Position numbers and translations under genes: made by a program
Notes under the pieces: generated by a model
Seen by the model: only the letters and a program-made list of their open reading frames with translations
The model's database searches: none
What the model was told of the DNA's origin: nothing
Assembly (NCBI GenBank): GCA_039720395.1
Contig: JBBPBK010000072.1
Coordinates: 248,001 to 312,000, forward strand
Length of the DNA: 64,000 nucleotides
Direction: 5' to 3'
Source: Liquidambar formosana
Taxonomy: Eukaryota; Streptophyta; Magnoliopsida; Saxifragales; Altingiaceae
Shown: piece after piece, positions 34,641-48,002 of the stretch
Position numbering within the stretch: position 1 is the first letter of the stretch
Layout of the letters: every line of letters begins with the position of its first letter

Positions 34641-37200
34641 CTGGAGTGAACCCTAAATTGTCAATATGTAGCAATTTTAAGGTATATCCTAGATGGATAC
34701 ATTAGTAAAACTCATCATGGATCAAACCATATCTTAATAGGGTTCAATTTGTTCTCTTAGATTCACCATTGAGCTATGGTATTCTAAGATGAGTCTATTA
34801 TAATTGAATGCATGCTCTACATGACTGTATACATCACAATGTATAGTCAAATTATAAATGTAACTCATTCACTTCACCAAGTAAAAGATGGGTTTGGTCA
34901 TCTCATAACCAAGTCATAATCGTTACATTTAAATGAGAGTCTCTACATCTCTTGTATTCTCGGAATACGTTGCATTCGCTCTAATTAGTCATTTAAATTC
35001 GAAAATCAAATTTCTAGAATGTCTTAAATGACTTAGTTAAGAAATAAGTTCCCAAAATTAATCTAGCAACTCTTGCTCTATTAAAATTTTTAAAGGTAAC
35101 TTATTATCTACTTAACTTTCTGCTTCGATTTAGATTATACTAGAATCCAAAAACCAAGAAGCAGAACTAACCAACAATTTAGTTTAGAGCATGAACCAAA
35201 ACTTCAAAAGTTTGGTTCTTCTAGGAAGACTGATACTTTATCAAGTTCCCTTTACAATACCTTATATTTACTACAAAATAATTATATTTCTTTGTCTTTG
35301 ACTTTTCAAGACTTGCTTTCCTCTATGCTTCCATTTTAAATCACATCTAGCTTCTCAAGCTATTCTATGTGATTAATCATTTTTCAAAAGAATGATTATT
35401 AATAAACAACTTTTATTACATCCTAGTCCAGAAGAAGTCCTTTACAAGTACTATACTTTATAGTATTATTTCACTCATAATACAACCTTTGTATGTGATG
35501 TAGGACATCAAAGGCACTTGCATTGACTAATTTTGCTTCTGAAGCTCATTAGTCATCAATACTATCATATAGCATGGCAACAAGATGCCAATTGCGCATA
35601 GTGTCTTTTTCTTCTTAGGATGTTTTATGGAGGGCCTTTAATAAAAGGCCTAATAGCATATAAACAATCTTTTGAAATTGAGAACAATTCTCAATTTCCT
35701 AAGTCAATCAAAGAAATCGGGTTTAGTCAAACTATCAATATCCTATATTAGGAAATAGGGGTTTCGAGGTGAGTAATTAGGTAATCTACATAAACAAAGA
35801 ATTAGATTTCATTTTTATCCATAATGATTGGGTCTTTAATCATATAGTACCTCCCACTATTTTATCAAATTCCATACACCCTCTAATGGAATTCGGGAAT
35901 CTCATTCCTAATGGGGATTGGGGTCCCACTATGACCTAGAAGCCTCACATGTTAGTTTCTTGACTTCTAACCCACAATAAGAAGACAACTCTTTGTCTAT
36001 TGCTTCATAAGCAAGTTCCAATCATTTTGCCTCTAGGGAACATACACCTCACATGTTAGTTTCTTGGAATACTTCCCTAGTTAAGTTAAACCCATCATTC
36101 ACACAGGTATGTTTCGCCAAATATATACCTCACATGTTAGTTTCTTGGTATATACCAGTTTAGGCACCCCATGATATCTCATATGTGATAGTTTCAAGTA
36201 ATGTCTTTAACATGGGTAGCTCCTACATGTCTGCAGCCAGGTACCCACATTAAGGGACATTAGATGATCCTATAATGATGGAAGGCAATGAAGAATTCAT
36301 TCCCCAATGATTTCTCCATTTTCAACTTAATATTAAATAAGAGGGGTTTTAAAGGGTCTCATCAAATTAACATGCATCCTATGTATCAAAATTTAAACAT
36401 ATAAATTATGCTATTTATAATCATACATCTCATGCTATTATAAATCATACATCGCATGCTATTATATATCAACATATATAAAGTACCATATTTTGATATT
36501 AGTCCCTAAGTGAATAGGTAACATATACCAAACTATGGTATTGGAGCTAATACAATTATCTCATAAATTAAAGCTCCCACTATGATGATTATGGACTTTA
36601 AGAAGATTCAATCCAAGCCAATAGATTGAATCCAAGGTCTATTGTAGGTGTAGGTGATCGTAAAACATTCAATGGAAACATGCATGCATTCTTGAAAGTC
36701 TTCTCTAAACTTTCAAGTCCTCCAATTCCTCCATGAGCTTGATGGTCTCCACCATTGGCTTGTTGGGCTCTACTATGCTCTTTTGAGTCCACCATGCTCC
36801 TTAGTGCGCTCTCGATTACATAACATTTACATAATTTAAAGAAAGGGATACATAAGGGGAATGTGGGGTACATAAGAGAATGATAGAGAGAGTGAAGGAG
36901 AAAAAGGTGGCATGCAAGTCCCAATTAAAAATTAAATCACCATAAATAAATTACAACCCTTTGAAAAATATTTCATAACCCATAAGACAGCCAATCACAA
37001 TTGGTTTAAGGGGGCTTAGTCCATAATCATCATCCACACACAATTATACAATCATATTGCATAAATAAAAGTACTGTAAGCAATTAAAACATATGGGCAT
37101 TATGGTAACGCTATTAATTGGACTTCATTAATCTCATTAATGCTTCCTAATCTCATTAGGGGACCTCAAAATATCATATCCAAAATTAAAATAATGAAAA
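34641..37200 (-). repeat. Copia B hairpin array and unknown short ORF
   Basis: Counterpart of 11300-13680 in Copia A. The three constant-loop hairpins are at 35937-36160. An open frame at 36598-36924 (108 codons) shares the SALRSMVD and QANGGD phrases with 11406-11612 of Copia A. I do not recognise it. It lies where gag would be expected, but no zinc knuckle is present. Confidence 0.6.
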
Positions 37201-37208
37201 TGGTAATG

Positions 37209-37610
37209 TTTTATTAATTTCTAAAATTAGAATTTCCTAAACCCTAATTTAGAAATCAATTATTGAATTAAAACTCCTTTTAATCAATAATTTTCAAAGA
37301 TTATTTTAATCTATTCTAGTGTGATTTTAACTCTTTAAAACATTGAATTTTGATCAATCATATTAATCAAAATTACTAGAATAATTGAAACAACTTAATA
37401 AAACAAAATGAATGGCATTTATTAATTTCTAAAATTAGAATTTCTAAAACCCTAATTTAGAAATCAATTATTGAATTAAAACTCCTTTTAATCATTTAAT
37501 TTCCCAAAATTATTTTAATCTATCCTAACATGTTTTAACTCTTTAAAACATCTAATTTTGATCAATCATATTAATCAAAATCATTAGAATAATTAAAACA
37601 ATTAAATAAT
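37209..37610. repeat. 209-bp tandem duplication inside Copia B
   Basis: TTTATTAATTTCTAAAATTA starts at 37209 and again at 37418, and the two copies match with few changes for about 190 bases. Copia A has no such duplication in the matching region (10900-11150). Confidence 0.8.
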
Positions 37611-39217
37611 ACTAACTAGTATCTAATACTATAGTATTAGGAATTAACTTAAATAAATAAAACAATTTTATTTAAATAAAAAATTCCAGAAAATAAATTT
37701 ATTCCAAAATTGCTTTAAACAATTTAAAACATCTTAAAATTAATCAATATTAATTATATAATTAATTTCGGAATTAATTTAATTTGGGAGAAATCAAATT
37801 TTAAATGTATTAGGGTTAGGGTTTCATAAACTCAAACCCTAATGCATTTAATTAGAACCGGGTTCATTAATGACCAAGGCTGGTCATTAATGTCATAATT
37901 AGAACCCTAATAGGACACATTAATGAGGGTAATTAGGGTTTCTAAAACCCTAGTACACATAGGATTAGGGTTTCCTATGAAAACCCTAATTTCCGAAAAT
38001 AGGAGGCTGCCATGGAGCTTCCATGGCTGCCACGATCCACCCATGGCTGCTGCCAGCCTATGCCAGGCCTTGGGGCACTCTCCTACATCTGGGACAATCA
38101 TCACAGAGGTGGTGATTAAGGGCCAAGAGCCCTAGGTCGAATTTGGGAGGGGTTTCCATAAACCCTAGCTGCTGCCTGCTGAAGAAGATGAAGCTTCAAA
38201 GAAGCTTTCATGGCTGCCACGATCCAACCATGGCTGCCCAAGCTTTGGCAACCCTCAAGTCATATCTCCATATGATTTTCGACCCCCATAGGTGAGATTT
38301 AATTGATCAAATCAAGCCCAAACAGCCGCTGCAAATAAATCTATGAAGATTATCCAGAAAATTTCAGCAAAACGATAATGAAGAGAATGGGTTCTAAAAC
38401 CCTAGAAGATGCCATCTAATGGCTGCCGCACCACTTGGGGTTTATCCCCTAGTGTCCCACGATTCTAATAGAGGTGGTTTCATGCCCTGCCTTGCTCCTA
38501 TGAAGAAGATACATGCCAATAACCACGGCTGTATCATGCTGCCCAGAAAACTGCTTTGCTGGAAAATTTTAAAACTCAAACTTTTTGATTGTTTTTAATT
38601 CAAAACTCATACCAACATCAATGATAAACATATATACAATATATATATTAAATCTATGATCATTCATAATGATTTTGATGGAAGAGAATGAACAAAAACC
38701 AGAAAACTAACCTGGGTTTTTCAAGAACCCAGATTCAGCCTCTTCAAGAACTTCAATCTTGTTTTTCTTTTAAATTCGATTTTTAATGTATCAAATACAT
38801 ATAGTAATTATATATACAGTATATATAATTGTATATAATCATCATATGATTAATAAATCAAATTAATATAAGAAGAAGATGAAGAACAACCTAGAGTTCC
38901 ATTCCCGCGTAAAACTGTCTTTCCAGACAGCCTGTAGTAAAAAAATCATAACTTTCTCTACAGAGCTCGGATCGATGAACCGTTTGTTGGGTTTGAAAGC
39001 TGATTCGAAGAGCTTTCTAACCATATATGGCACGAAAATTTTGGAGGAGAACTCAAATTTTGGCATGCACAACAAGATGACGGTTTTTCATGACTATCAT
39101 GAAAACTGTTCATAACAGTTTTATAAAACCCTAGTTTTCTTAAAACTAATTAGAACACCAATGTCCAATTTATTGTACCATAAATACCAGCCCATATGAT
39201 GTTTGTATGAAGCACAA
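37611..39217 (-). other. Copia B leader region
   Basis: Non-coding. It has strong palindromes: CATTAATGACCA/TGGTCATTAATG with loop AGGC (37865-37892), TTAGGGTTT/AAACCCTAA near 37965, CCATGGA/TCCATGG near 38009. CTGTCT/AGACAG near 38927 is also in Copia A. Confidence 0.6.
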
Positions 39218-39234
39218 CCATGGCTCTGATACCA
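39218..39234 (-). other. Copia B primer-binding site
   Basis: On the minus strand TGGTATCAGAGCCATGG follows the 5' LTR after one base, the initiator tRNA-Met type. Confidence 0.95.
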
Positions 39235-39235
39235 C

Positions 39236-40903
39236 TGTTAGGAATTGAACTAGAAGGAAATAGAATGCGGAATAACTTGAATAACAAAAATTTCCTATCA
39301 ATTCCATGCAACCCATGAATCTGATTGTGGTTCATACAAAACAATAAAACCCTAATTACAAAGAGAGGGTTTAGAACTTACAGTTGATTATGTCTTCTCC
39401 TTTTTACTCCAAGCTTTGATTCCGGACAGCGGTGAATGAGCAGCCCAAGTGTGCTGCCTCCAACGGTATCCACACCTAGCTAGAGCTTCAAGTCTTTTCC
39501 TTCTTCTTCCTTGTTGTTGCTAGAGGTGGAGAAGAAAGAGAGAGAGAAGAAAGCCTCCAACACTTTGGACGGCTAGGGTTGGGAGTGTGCAAGCAAGCCC
39601 ATGCCATGTCACACATAAGTATGACTTATATATGCCACACTAAAGGGGCCAGCCCTAGGGGAGAACCCTTTTAGGGTTTTGTGCAATTTCCCTAAATTGC
39701 ACAATAACCCCTATTGTTTACATCAAATACAAACAAGGCCTCAAAGAACTATTCTTTATGCACTCATACCCTTTCTCTCATAGACTTAAAAGCTCATCTT
39801 GCATGATCAGTGTGTGACCCATTGGGTTCACATCAAGTAGTAGGAATAGCACAAGGTGTGCACAATGGAACTCTTTCCATTCAGGGTCTAATTGGAATTC
39901 CTTCCAATTCCCTAATTGATTATAACTCACTTATATCAATTAGGACTTCTATTAACCATGAATAACACCTAGCATATGGTTCATGGTGTTGTCCTTAATG
40001 AGGTGAATAAGTATCTAACAAAGAACCCTTCTGTTATAGTTTATAGGTTACAATTGCATCCTTCCTTCAACACAATGTCTCCAATTAAACTAATAGGACA
40101 TGGAAGTCTGTCAAGTCCCTAGTTTAATTATTTTATACTCAATCATGAATATCAACTCATTGATGAACTCATGAAACTCTTTTCATATTCATCCTACCAT
40201 GGCCATGGATTTAATGAGTTATATTATGAATGCTATATGAGACATTCTCTCTCTTTTTCCTGAGAGTGATGGATCCCTTGTTGATCACTCACATGCCTTC
40301 ATACACATAGCAGTAGGGCCAATGAACACCTTTGCAGATCCCTGAATAGGATCTGCACTTAGTGTTATCAAACTTCTAAAGCTACATGCATAAGGCAACT
40401 ATGGTGTCTCAAGTCTAAGGATTACTTGTACCACTATAACAATGAGAAACTGATTGACAGGCAGGATAAAACTCCATTCAGTTTATCTCATATCTTTGGT
40501 CACATTCAGTGTACCTATTCTCGCAATAGGCATCCACTTGTTGATCGTAGTGTCTCCACACAAATAGCTTGAGACTAGCTATCCTCCTATAGAGTCAACC
40601 TAACAAGTGCTAGTCCTATGGTTCATTACTGTCCATCATAGTGAACCTTCAACTAGGAATGCTTTAGGAGTTTAGTACAGAGATATATCTATAGTCTCAA
40701 AATTACAACTCTTTGTAATTCCATATTCTCAACTCTAACTCCATGGACATATTATGTAAATATAAATGATGCATATAAACATAATAGAATAAGCCTTTTT
40801 ATTAAATCAATAATAAATGTGACATACATAAATGAAATCAAATGATTGTTCCTAATCCCTAAACAATCATCTCTATGATTGGCTCTAGGGCATAATCCTA
40901 ACA
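39236..40903 (-). repeat. Copia B 5' LTR
   Basis: Same termini as the 3' LTR. Substitutions and short indels against 31202-32872 are frequent (for example near 39431, 39590, 39835, 40383), far more than in Copia A. Confidence 0.92.
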
Positions 40904-40908
40904 GATGC

Positions 40909-41773
40909 AGGCCTCGTACTCAGTAATGTTGTTGGTAGCTTCAAACCCCAACTTGACCGCCAATGGTGTAAATGCCTCTTCAGGTGAAACCAGCAAAACT
41001 CCTATCCCATAACCCTTTTTATTGGCTGCCCCATTGAAGTATACTCTCCAAGTCTTCTTGCCAATCTCTAGCACATCCTCATCTAGAAACTGATTACTGA
41101 ATGGAGCGGATGATGATACAGGATAGTTGGCTAGGTGATTTGCGATAGCGCTCCCCTTGATAGACTTTTGACTTACATACTTGATGTCAAATTCATTAAG
41201 GAGAATTGACCATCGAGCCGTTCTGTATGATAATACTGGCCTCTCTATCAGGCACTTCAATGGATCCACACGACTTATCAAGAATACTTCGAAGGACATC
41301 ATGTAGTGACAGAGTTTTTGCGTTGCCCATACTAGTGCCACACAAGCCTTTTTGATTGCGTTATACTTCACTTCATAGTCTGTCATTTTCTTGCTTAAGT
41401 AATACATGGCATTTTCTTTTGTCGACCCTTCAAGATATTGAGCTAACATAGCTCCCGTCGTGGTTTCGATGACCGTTAAGTATAACAAAAGCAGTGCACC
41501 TTGTCGTGGGGGGACTAAGATTGGGGGATTGCCCAAATATCTCTTAATGGTCTCAAAAGCCGCTTGGAATTCTTTGTTCCATACTTTTGGCACTCCTTTC
41601 TTAAACAATTTGAAAATTGGTTCGCAAACTATGGTCAAGTTGGCAATGAAACGGCTTATGTACTGAACTCTTCCTAGAAAACCTCGGATCTTCTTCTTAG
41701 TGCTAGGCGGCTCCATTTCCACAATAGCTTTTATCTTCCTTGGGTCCACTTCGATGCCTCTCTGAGTGATCAT
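40909..41773 (-). pseudogene. Tat1 reverse transcriptase end and RNase H start
   Basis: ITQRGIEVDPRKIKAIVEM and IRGFLGRVQYISRFI are the standard end of a gypsy reverse transcriptase. YLSKKMTDYE and the domain start WRVYFNGAANKKGYGIG with TEYEACIC mark the RNase H. In a working enzyme the second motif starts with an aspartate in the position of the asparagine of FNGA, so this catalytic residue seems lost. The frame is open for 291 codons, then broken by Copia B. It continues at 31196. Confidence 0.87.
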
Positions 41774-42660
41774 GAACCCTAATAGCTTGCCTGCGGTGAC
41801 ACCAAAGGCACACTTTTAAGGGTTTAAATGGAGATTGTACTTCTTTTCTCACTCCAAGAATTTCTCTAGCGCTTTGAAATGCCCTTCCCTATCCACGGAA
41901 TTCACGATCATATCATCGACATAAACCTCAACTTCTTTATAGATCATATCATGCAATAGGGTTGTAGCTGCTCTTTGGTAAGTGGCCTTGGCGTTTCTTA
42001 AGCCAAAAGGCATTACCTTGTAACAGTACGTTCCCCATTGCATGATAAAAGCTGTTTTCTCTGTGTCTTGAGGCGCCATCTTTATCTGATTATACCCTGA
42101 GAATCCGTCCATGAAGGAGAGGAGCGCATGTCCCACTGTACTGTCCACTAACACGTCGATATGGGGTAAAGGAAAGTCATCCTTAGGGCTCGCGGCGTTG
42201 AGATCTCAGAAATCGACACACATCCTCACTTTCCCATATTTTTTAGGTACAGGTACTATATTCGACAACCACTCGGGATACTCCACAACTTGGAGGAATC
42301 CCACGTCTAGTTGTTTAGTTACCTCTTCTTTTACTTTTAGAGCCCATTCGGGTTTTAATCTTTTGAGTTTCTGCTTTACCGACTTCTTTAGGGAATTAGT
42401 GGGGATAAAGTGTTGCACTATATCGGGGTCAATGTCAGGCATGTCTTCATAAGACCATACGAAAGCCATAATGTTGGCTTTTAAGAGGGAGATCATTTTT
42501 TCTTTTTTAATGGGGGAGAGGGTTTTCCCAATTTTAACTATTCTTGGCAATTCATTCGTCCCTAAGTTGATTGATTCCAATTCACCTATATTAGGTTTGG
42601 TGACGCCCCTTTTCTTTTACTCAACGAGCTCGGGGGGACATCGTTCTTAGGATCTATATC
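41774..42660 (-). pseudogene. Tat1 reverse transcriptase
   Basis: IVPVPKKYGKVRMCVDF, FMDGFSGYNQIKM, KVMPFGLRNAKATYQRA and YVDDM (41912-41923) are the ordered motifs of a Ty3/gypsy reverse transcriptase, and the YVDD catalytic pair is intact. Frameshift and stop lie near 42155-42205, and a further break near 41775-41848. It would copy the RNA genome into DNA. Upstream, FVWSYEDMPDIDP matches the usual lead-in. Confidence 0.87.
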
Positions 42661-42863
42661 CATGCCATAGATATCCATAGAAGAGAGAAAAGAGACAGTA
42701 CATATATAGAGAAAGAAAACATTCTTTATTAACTAGGAATAGTAGGAATGACACACAAAGGAAGAGAGAAAACAAACAAATCTGTATCACTACTATGACT
42801 CCACAAAGTGAGTTAAGTAGATACATCTTATTGAATTAAAGAAATATTACTAAACTAAGACAC
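42661..42863 (-). other. Non-coding gap between protease part and reverse transcriptase
   Basis: No frame. On the minus strand it ends in a pyrimidine-rich run (TCTCTTTTCTCTCTTC near 42680) and then GATATAG. Ogre elements are known to have a spliced intron at this position, so this may be one; the donor is unclear. Confidence 0.35.
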
Positions 42864-43844
42864 CTACAAGCTGTTATCAAGTAGGCCAAGGTCTTCTTCT
42901 TTATGGATTTCTGCAATGACACCACTTTCAAGGTACCAATTAAGGAGTGGTACGGTAGCATGGCTAATGGATGAACCCCGGAGTTCTTTAACGGTCGAGT
43001 CTCCCAGGGTGAGGATCATGTCTCGGAACATTTCGGTCATAGCCCCTGCATCAAGGTTCTCAGCCCAATCCTCCTCTTTCTTTTCCCAGAACTCATCATT
43101 GATGGCCTCATCATCTACCATCTCAGCTGTGATCGGATACCACTCGGTGAAGAAGATTTCAAATCCCGGAACTCTGGTCTTGGTAGCTTGGTCGAAGGTG
43201 GGCTCTAGAAACCCGCAATATAGGAAACCATCCCCTTCTTTGATAAAGTAACCATTCAAAGTGGGCCGTTACGGTGATATCTTTAGGTTTGGCACCCTTC
43301 CCTCGGCTTTAGCTCTTACTTTCTCTTTATTCTTTTTCAGCATTTTCGCATGATCATTTCTAGAGGGCTCATATCCTAACCCAAAAGTGTACGAGGTGAC
43401 ACGGCTCTGAATAGACCTAGGGATCCCTTGTTGGCGACGCCCTAGCCCCATGCTTGGAAAGAAACTCATTCTTCTCATGATTTCACCGACAAGCAAATTG
43501 CCATGGGGGCAAAAGTCCAAAGGTATTAACTCACCCTTCTCAAGTTCTTTCTCAATGCATAGGACATAGTCAAACTCGGATAATGGCACCGTCGCTGATT
43601 CTGGTTGTATTTCACATATAGGCACCCCTGTGAGTTTCAACTCATAGTCCCCTTGAAGTGTTACTATGGCTCCTTCATAAGGAAACTTCACCTTTTGATG
43701 GAGTGAAGACGGCACAGCCCCAACAAGATGGATCCATGGTCGGCCCAATAATAAGTTGAAACATGACGGCACATCCAACACTTGGAATTCCACCCTAAAT
43801 TCAGTGGGTCCCATGATTAGAGGCAAAATAACTACTCCTATCAC
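42864..43844 (-). pseudogene. Tat1 protease end and linker to reverse transcriptase
   Basis: LLLGRPWIH, seen near the start of the frame 43269-43844, is the conserved end of the plant gypsy protease. The frame 42864-43259 begins NGYFIKEGDGFLYCGFLEP and is an acidic linker I know only as part of Ogre-like polyproteins. A stop separates the two frames near 43260. Confidence 0.75.
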
Positions 43845-44978
43845 TTCTCGGTGGGTGTTGTCATAAGCTCTTAAGGTCTACCCAGATGGCGCGAAATCGG
43901 TGGGTCCCAAACCCAAGACAGTGGCAGTTCTGAGAGGACATACATTCAATGTAGGCCCATTATCAATGAGGACGGTGGGAACCCTCTTCTCCATGGTATC
44001 AACAGTCACATAAAGAGCTTGGGAATGGCTTAGCCCGCTTTTAGGTAGGTCCACATCGGTGAACACAATAGTTGAGTTCTTAGGAGTTGGATTCACCAAA
44101 TGTAATAATCCCTTGGGGGATGTATCAACAGGCATTTGTATCTGATTCAGCAGTTTCAGCACGGTTTGTCTGTGCTTATGCGAGGCCGTGAGCAAACCCC
44201 AAATGGTGATGTTGGCATTAGTCTTCTTCAGCTACCTAAGCACCTCATCCTCTTCTTCTTGCAAGTCGGGACGCCTTTGCCCCTCCAAATCTCCCAATGG
44301 ATTCTCGGATTCTAAGTGCGGAGGCCTGAAATGGTGACCTCCTCTAGTTATATGATCCAACTCATCATTGCTAGCCCATATGTCATGGACTTCCTCGGAG
44401 TTATTCATTAAGTCATCCCATTCTATCATATCAATGTTCTCCATTTCCATTGGCAAATCGTCCCAATCTGTAGGAATTATCGGCTCATTTGTCATTGGAC
44501 TTGGGCTCAAGTACAACACATAGTAATCAAATTTCCCCGATGATTCACCCAATAGGCCAACTTGAGGATCCCCTGCTTCATATCTTTTTTTTAGCTCTTG
44601 TTGGATTGTCTTTCTTGGCAACAACAAAACTTTTTGGTTAATGAAGTCTTGAATGACCTTCTTTAGCATAGAACAAGCTTCAGTGTCATGGTTGGGTACA
44701 TGATGGTATTGGCAATATTGGTGAGGGGTTGACGGCCTTGGTCTTGGTGGGAGTGGCATTATGAGGCTTTTGTTGTGGCAAAGGGTGAAAAGATGGGTTA
44801 TGGTCATGGGAAGTGGAGTGTATTGTTTTATGGGCCAGCGAGGGCGAGATGATTCAACTCCAATGGCATTCATGTTGTTAGGTGGGGGTGTGTTGTTGTG
44901 AGATGGGAGAAGATTATGGGTGACATTTGGACAGCTTGGGGGTGATATGACTTGCTTGTCAATGAGGTCTTGGACTTG
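43845..44978 (-). pseudogene. Tat1 gag C-terminal part and protease start
   Basis: Continues the gag frame cut by LTR C: VQDLIDKQVI, then CQYHHVPNHDTEAC (a zinc-knuckle-like Cys/His cluster), then VLIDNGPTLNVCPL, the protease active-site region with D-N-G in the place of the usual D-S/T-G or D-G-G. A stop lies near 44232 and a break near 43845-43877. Gag packages the RNA; the protease cuts the polyprotein. Confidence 0.8.
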
Positions 44979-44983
44979 GTGGC

Positions 44984-47900
44984 TGTGAACCCACGAAAAA
45001 AAGCGCGGCGCCCACAAGGGTTTGGCAAAAATGATAGAAGGTCTGAAAGACAACAAACAAAACAAAGGAGTCGCCACCTCATTTTTTAGGGAAAAGAGGA
45101 AAACCACAAAAATGTTTTATTTCCAAAACCACATAACTCCATTAAAGGAAAAGCAAAGTCTTCGAAACCAGAAAATTGGATTCGAGGGCTAAGCTACGAC
45201 GTGGGAAGGTTCTGGGCAAAAGCCCATAGGCACCCACATCGCCCGAGTTGGTTTCTTAATTTAATTGGGCTAACTTAATATCTTTTCACTCAAATATCAT
45301 CATATATCATCACAAAACAGCATGCATAACATATATCCCATCCAATCATCCATGCACAATCAAACAAACAAAACAAAACAGAAAAAAGAAGAAGAGAAAA
45401 GAAAAGCCTAGGATACTTGGATCCTAGAACGGACTTGAGCCTCACGAAGAGCGCCTACGTACCATGCAGCGAAATACATGGATCAAAGTCCACGTAGTTC
45501 GAAAAGAATAGGGTTACAACCTAATACAAACCTATGGTAAAAACCCTAGGTTTCCTTATTTGAAAATATATTGATTTAATCCAAAACAAAAAACTTCCAT
45601 AATAGGAAAACCTTGATAAAAACCAGAATTTTATTATTGAAGGAAACCTTTGATAATTACCATAAGCTTGTATTAAGAAGTAACCCTAGGAGGGAGAAGA
45701 GAAAAGAAAGAAAAGAAAGGTGAATTGGGGCACCTTCAAACCCTACTTACCTGAGCGCACAAGCTCCTAGCATTAGCCATTTCAGACCATAGCAGCCCTA
45801 TTTGCAATAGGACAAGCATTGTACCTGTTTGCACCCTTACAAGTGCACAAAATCATGCAAAGAAAGCAATATGAAAATCTGGACAGAACCTTGACAAGGC
45901 CTAAAACCATCCATCTATCATGCAAACCACTAGAATAATGAATAACTAAAGACTCTAACTCAATCTTACATGCAATGACCTAACTAACATGCATAAAAAC
46001 CAATGAAAGACACACTAACAAGCATAAGAGACTCCAATAACATCAATAAACATGATAACAAAGCCAATTCTAACCAAAAGGATGATATTTCATGTAAAAT
46101 ATGCAAATAGGCCTCCCTACGGCGAGCTTTCTTAAGCAAAACTATCCTAGGATAATTTCACGTAAAAAAGTCGTTATGGAGAGGTGCAACCAACATATCC
46201 TACGTAAAATATATACCCTAGAACACAACAGAAAAGATTTCATGCTTAAACACATCACAGAAGGCTCTCATGCGAAACCTTACTCAACGAAAAGGATAAT
46301 TATCCTTAGAAAAGGATAATGTCTCCAAAAAAACCTATAAAACCCACTACATGTATGCAAACCTAGCATGATTCAACTATATGCAGCATATATAGAATGA
46401 CTATGATGAGCAACAACCCAAAAAGCTAAGCTAAGCATGCTGTATAAGACCTATGCGATTTCAGGGTTATCGAAACCCTAATCTCACAACTATGCATAAA
46501 AACCTATGAAACGACTCTAAGATATGCTCAAATTATCATGAATATCATTCATATAACATATATTAACTAACAAGAACATCCACACATGATAATAATCACA
46601 GCAACCTAAACATGTGAACTATGCATGATTTAAGAGGATAGAAAGAAGTAAGGCTATCAAATCCGTAGTAAACCAGGGATTATCAAGCATATAAAGCCAT
46701 GAACTATCCTAAAATCATTCATATAACATCACATAAGCATTGAATTCCATCCATAAGAAGAGCAATTGCATGCACCATAGCTATCTTAACAGAAGAAGAA
46801 AGAAAGAGAAGAAGGAGGAACAGAAATTCATGTTCAGCATTAAAGGGATAGGCTTACCTCTTGTAGACTCTTTCTTGTCTTCAAACCTCTTGTTTCCTTG
46901 CTTGCTTGGGGTTGAAGAGCCTCCTCTTGAAGTCCTTCTAGCTCTCCAAACTCGTAGCTCCCTCTCTCTCTAAGTGTAAAGTGCAATTAACCTCCCCTAT
47001 GTGCTGAATATCATGTCCTTTATATAGAGAACTGACCCCCTAAACCAATGGCTAGGATTAATTCATTAAACAACGATCCTAGGGCTATTAGAGACTCTCT
47101 TGGTGCTCAAACAACTCAAACCTACACTCCTAAGCTCAGACAAGTTGTTTTGGCGGAGGAAACCGTCAAAAAAGGGAGAGAAGAGTCAGAGTTTGACTTA
47201 AAGAAGGATTCCTCGGGTGACCATCTAGGCCTGGACGGTTAGCCGTCTGGGCCTAGAAGGCTGACCGTCCGGCCCCGGACGGTTACCCGAGGGTCCTCTA
47301 TTTCCGCTTCGGTTTTGACTTCTACTTGCTTCAGAAGTCCTAAAATCTTCAAATTAAGTCCGATTTTGACGAAATAAAAGCCAAAACGACCGTGTTTCGA
47401 AGGGGAACACATTTTTAGGCATTTTAGGACAAAAATCCTCAACCATGGGTGCATGGTTAGGTTTTACAAAGGTAGTTAACCATGGTGCTTCACCGTCGCT
47501 AAGCTGGGTTTGTACACAAGGTCAAACCGAATGCTTTCCCAATCGAAAATCGATCTTTCTAAACATGTTTAGGACATAAATAAAGCCCAATTGAAGTCAA
47601 ATGAGAGAAAATTGGTCGGGTCTTATGAGTCAATTTGAGCAAACCAAGAAAGGGTCTTTTAGCCAACTCGAACCATTACGAGCCGAATTGATCTTAAACC
47701 ATTAATTCATGAAATTGAACCTATACATGGACTCTATATAACCATATGAACTTGATGGGATGACTCGGGATTCATTCCAAAGTCAAATGGAAAATATTCG
47801 GCTTAAAAGACGATTATGCCCTTCAAGTCGCAAAAGTTCTTATTGACCATCGAGATGAACTCCAAATCACTTCAAAATTCATACACATGATATTCAATGC

Positions 47901-47997
47901 CATAAAAACTCAATGCAAAAGACTAGACTCAAAAAGGACTCAAAATCCTACATGAAATGATATGCCCTAGCTAAGGTGACAAAAATGGGGTGTGACA
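44984..47997 (-). mobile_element. Solo Tat LTR C
   Basis: A 3.0-kb LTR from TGTCACACCCC (47997) to GGGTTCACA (44984) with no internal part. Flanks GTGGC (44979-44983) and GTGGT (47998-48002) are a target duplication with one change. It splits the Tat1 gag frame between a CKYHQSKGHATNRC motif and VQDLIDKQVI. Palindrome 47212-47291, TATA box 47019-47026 (minus), splice-donor-like CAGGTAAGT 45744-45752 (minus). Close to LTR2 (4935-17644). Confidence 0.9.
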
Positions 47998-48002
47998 GTG
48001 GT

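Larger units (their letters stand above)
31202..40903 (-). mobile_element. Copia B: complete, protein-dead copia, same family as Copia A
   Basis: LTRs at 31202-32872 (3') and 39236-40903 (5'), tRNA-Met primer site, polypurine tract, and a perfect target duplication GATGC on both sides. It interrupts the Tat1 RNase H domain. The two LTRs differ at many more positions than those of Copia A, so it is older. The interior has no intact gene, but repeats the hairpin layout of Copia A in order. It is inverted relative to Copia A and 14 kb from it. Confidence 0.93.

Noticed and set aside
42111..42452. 113-codon plus-strand ORF
   Set aside because: Opposite the well-matched Tat1 reverse transcriptase; shadow.
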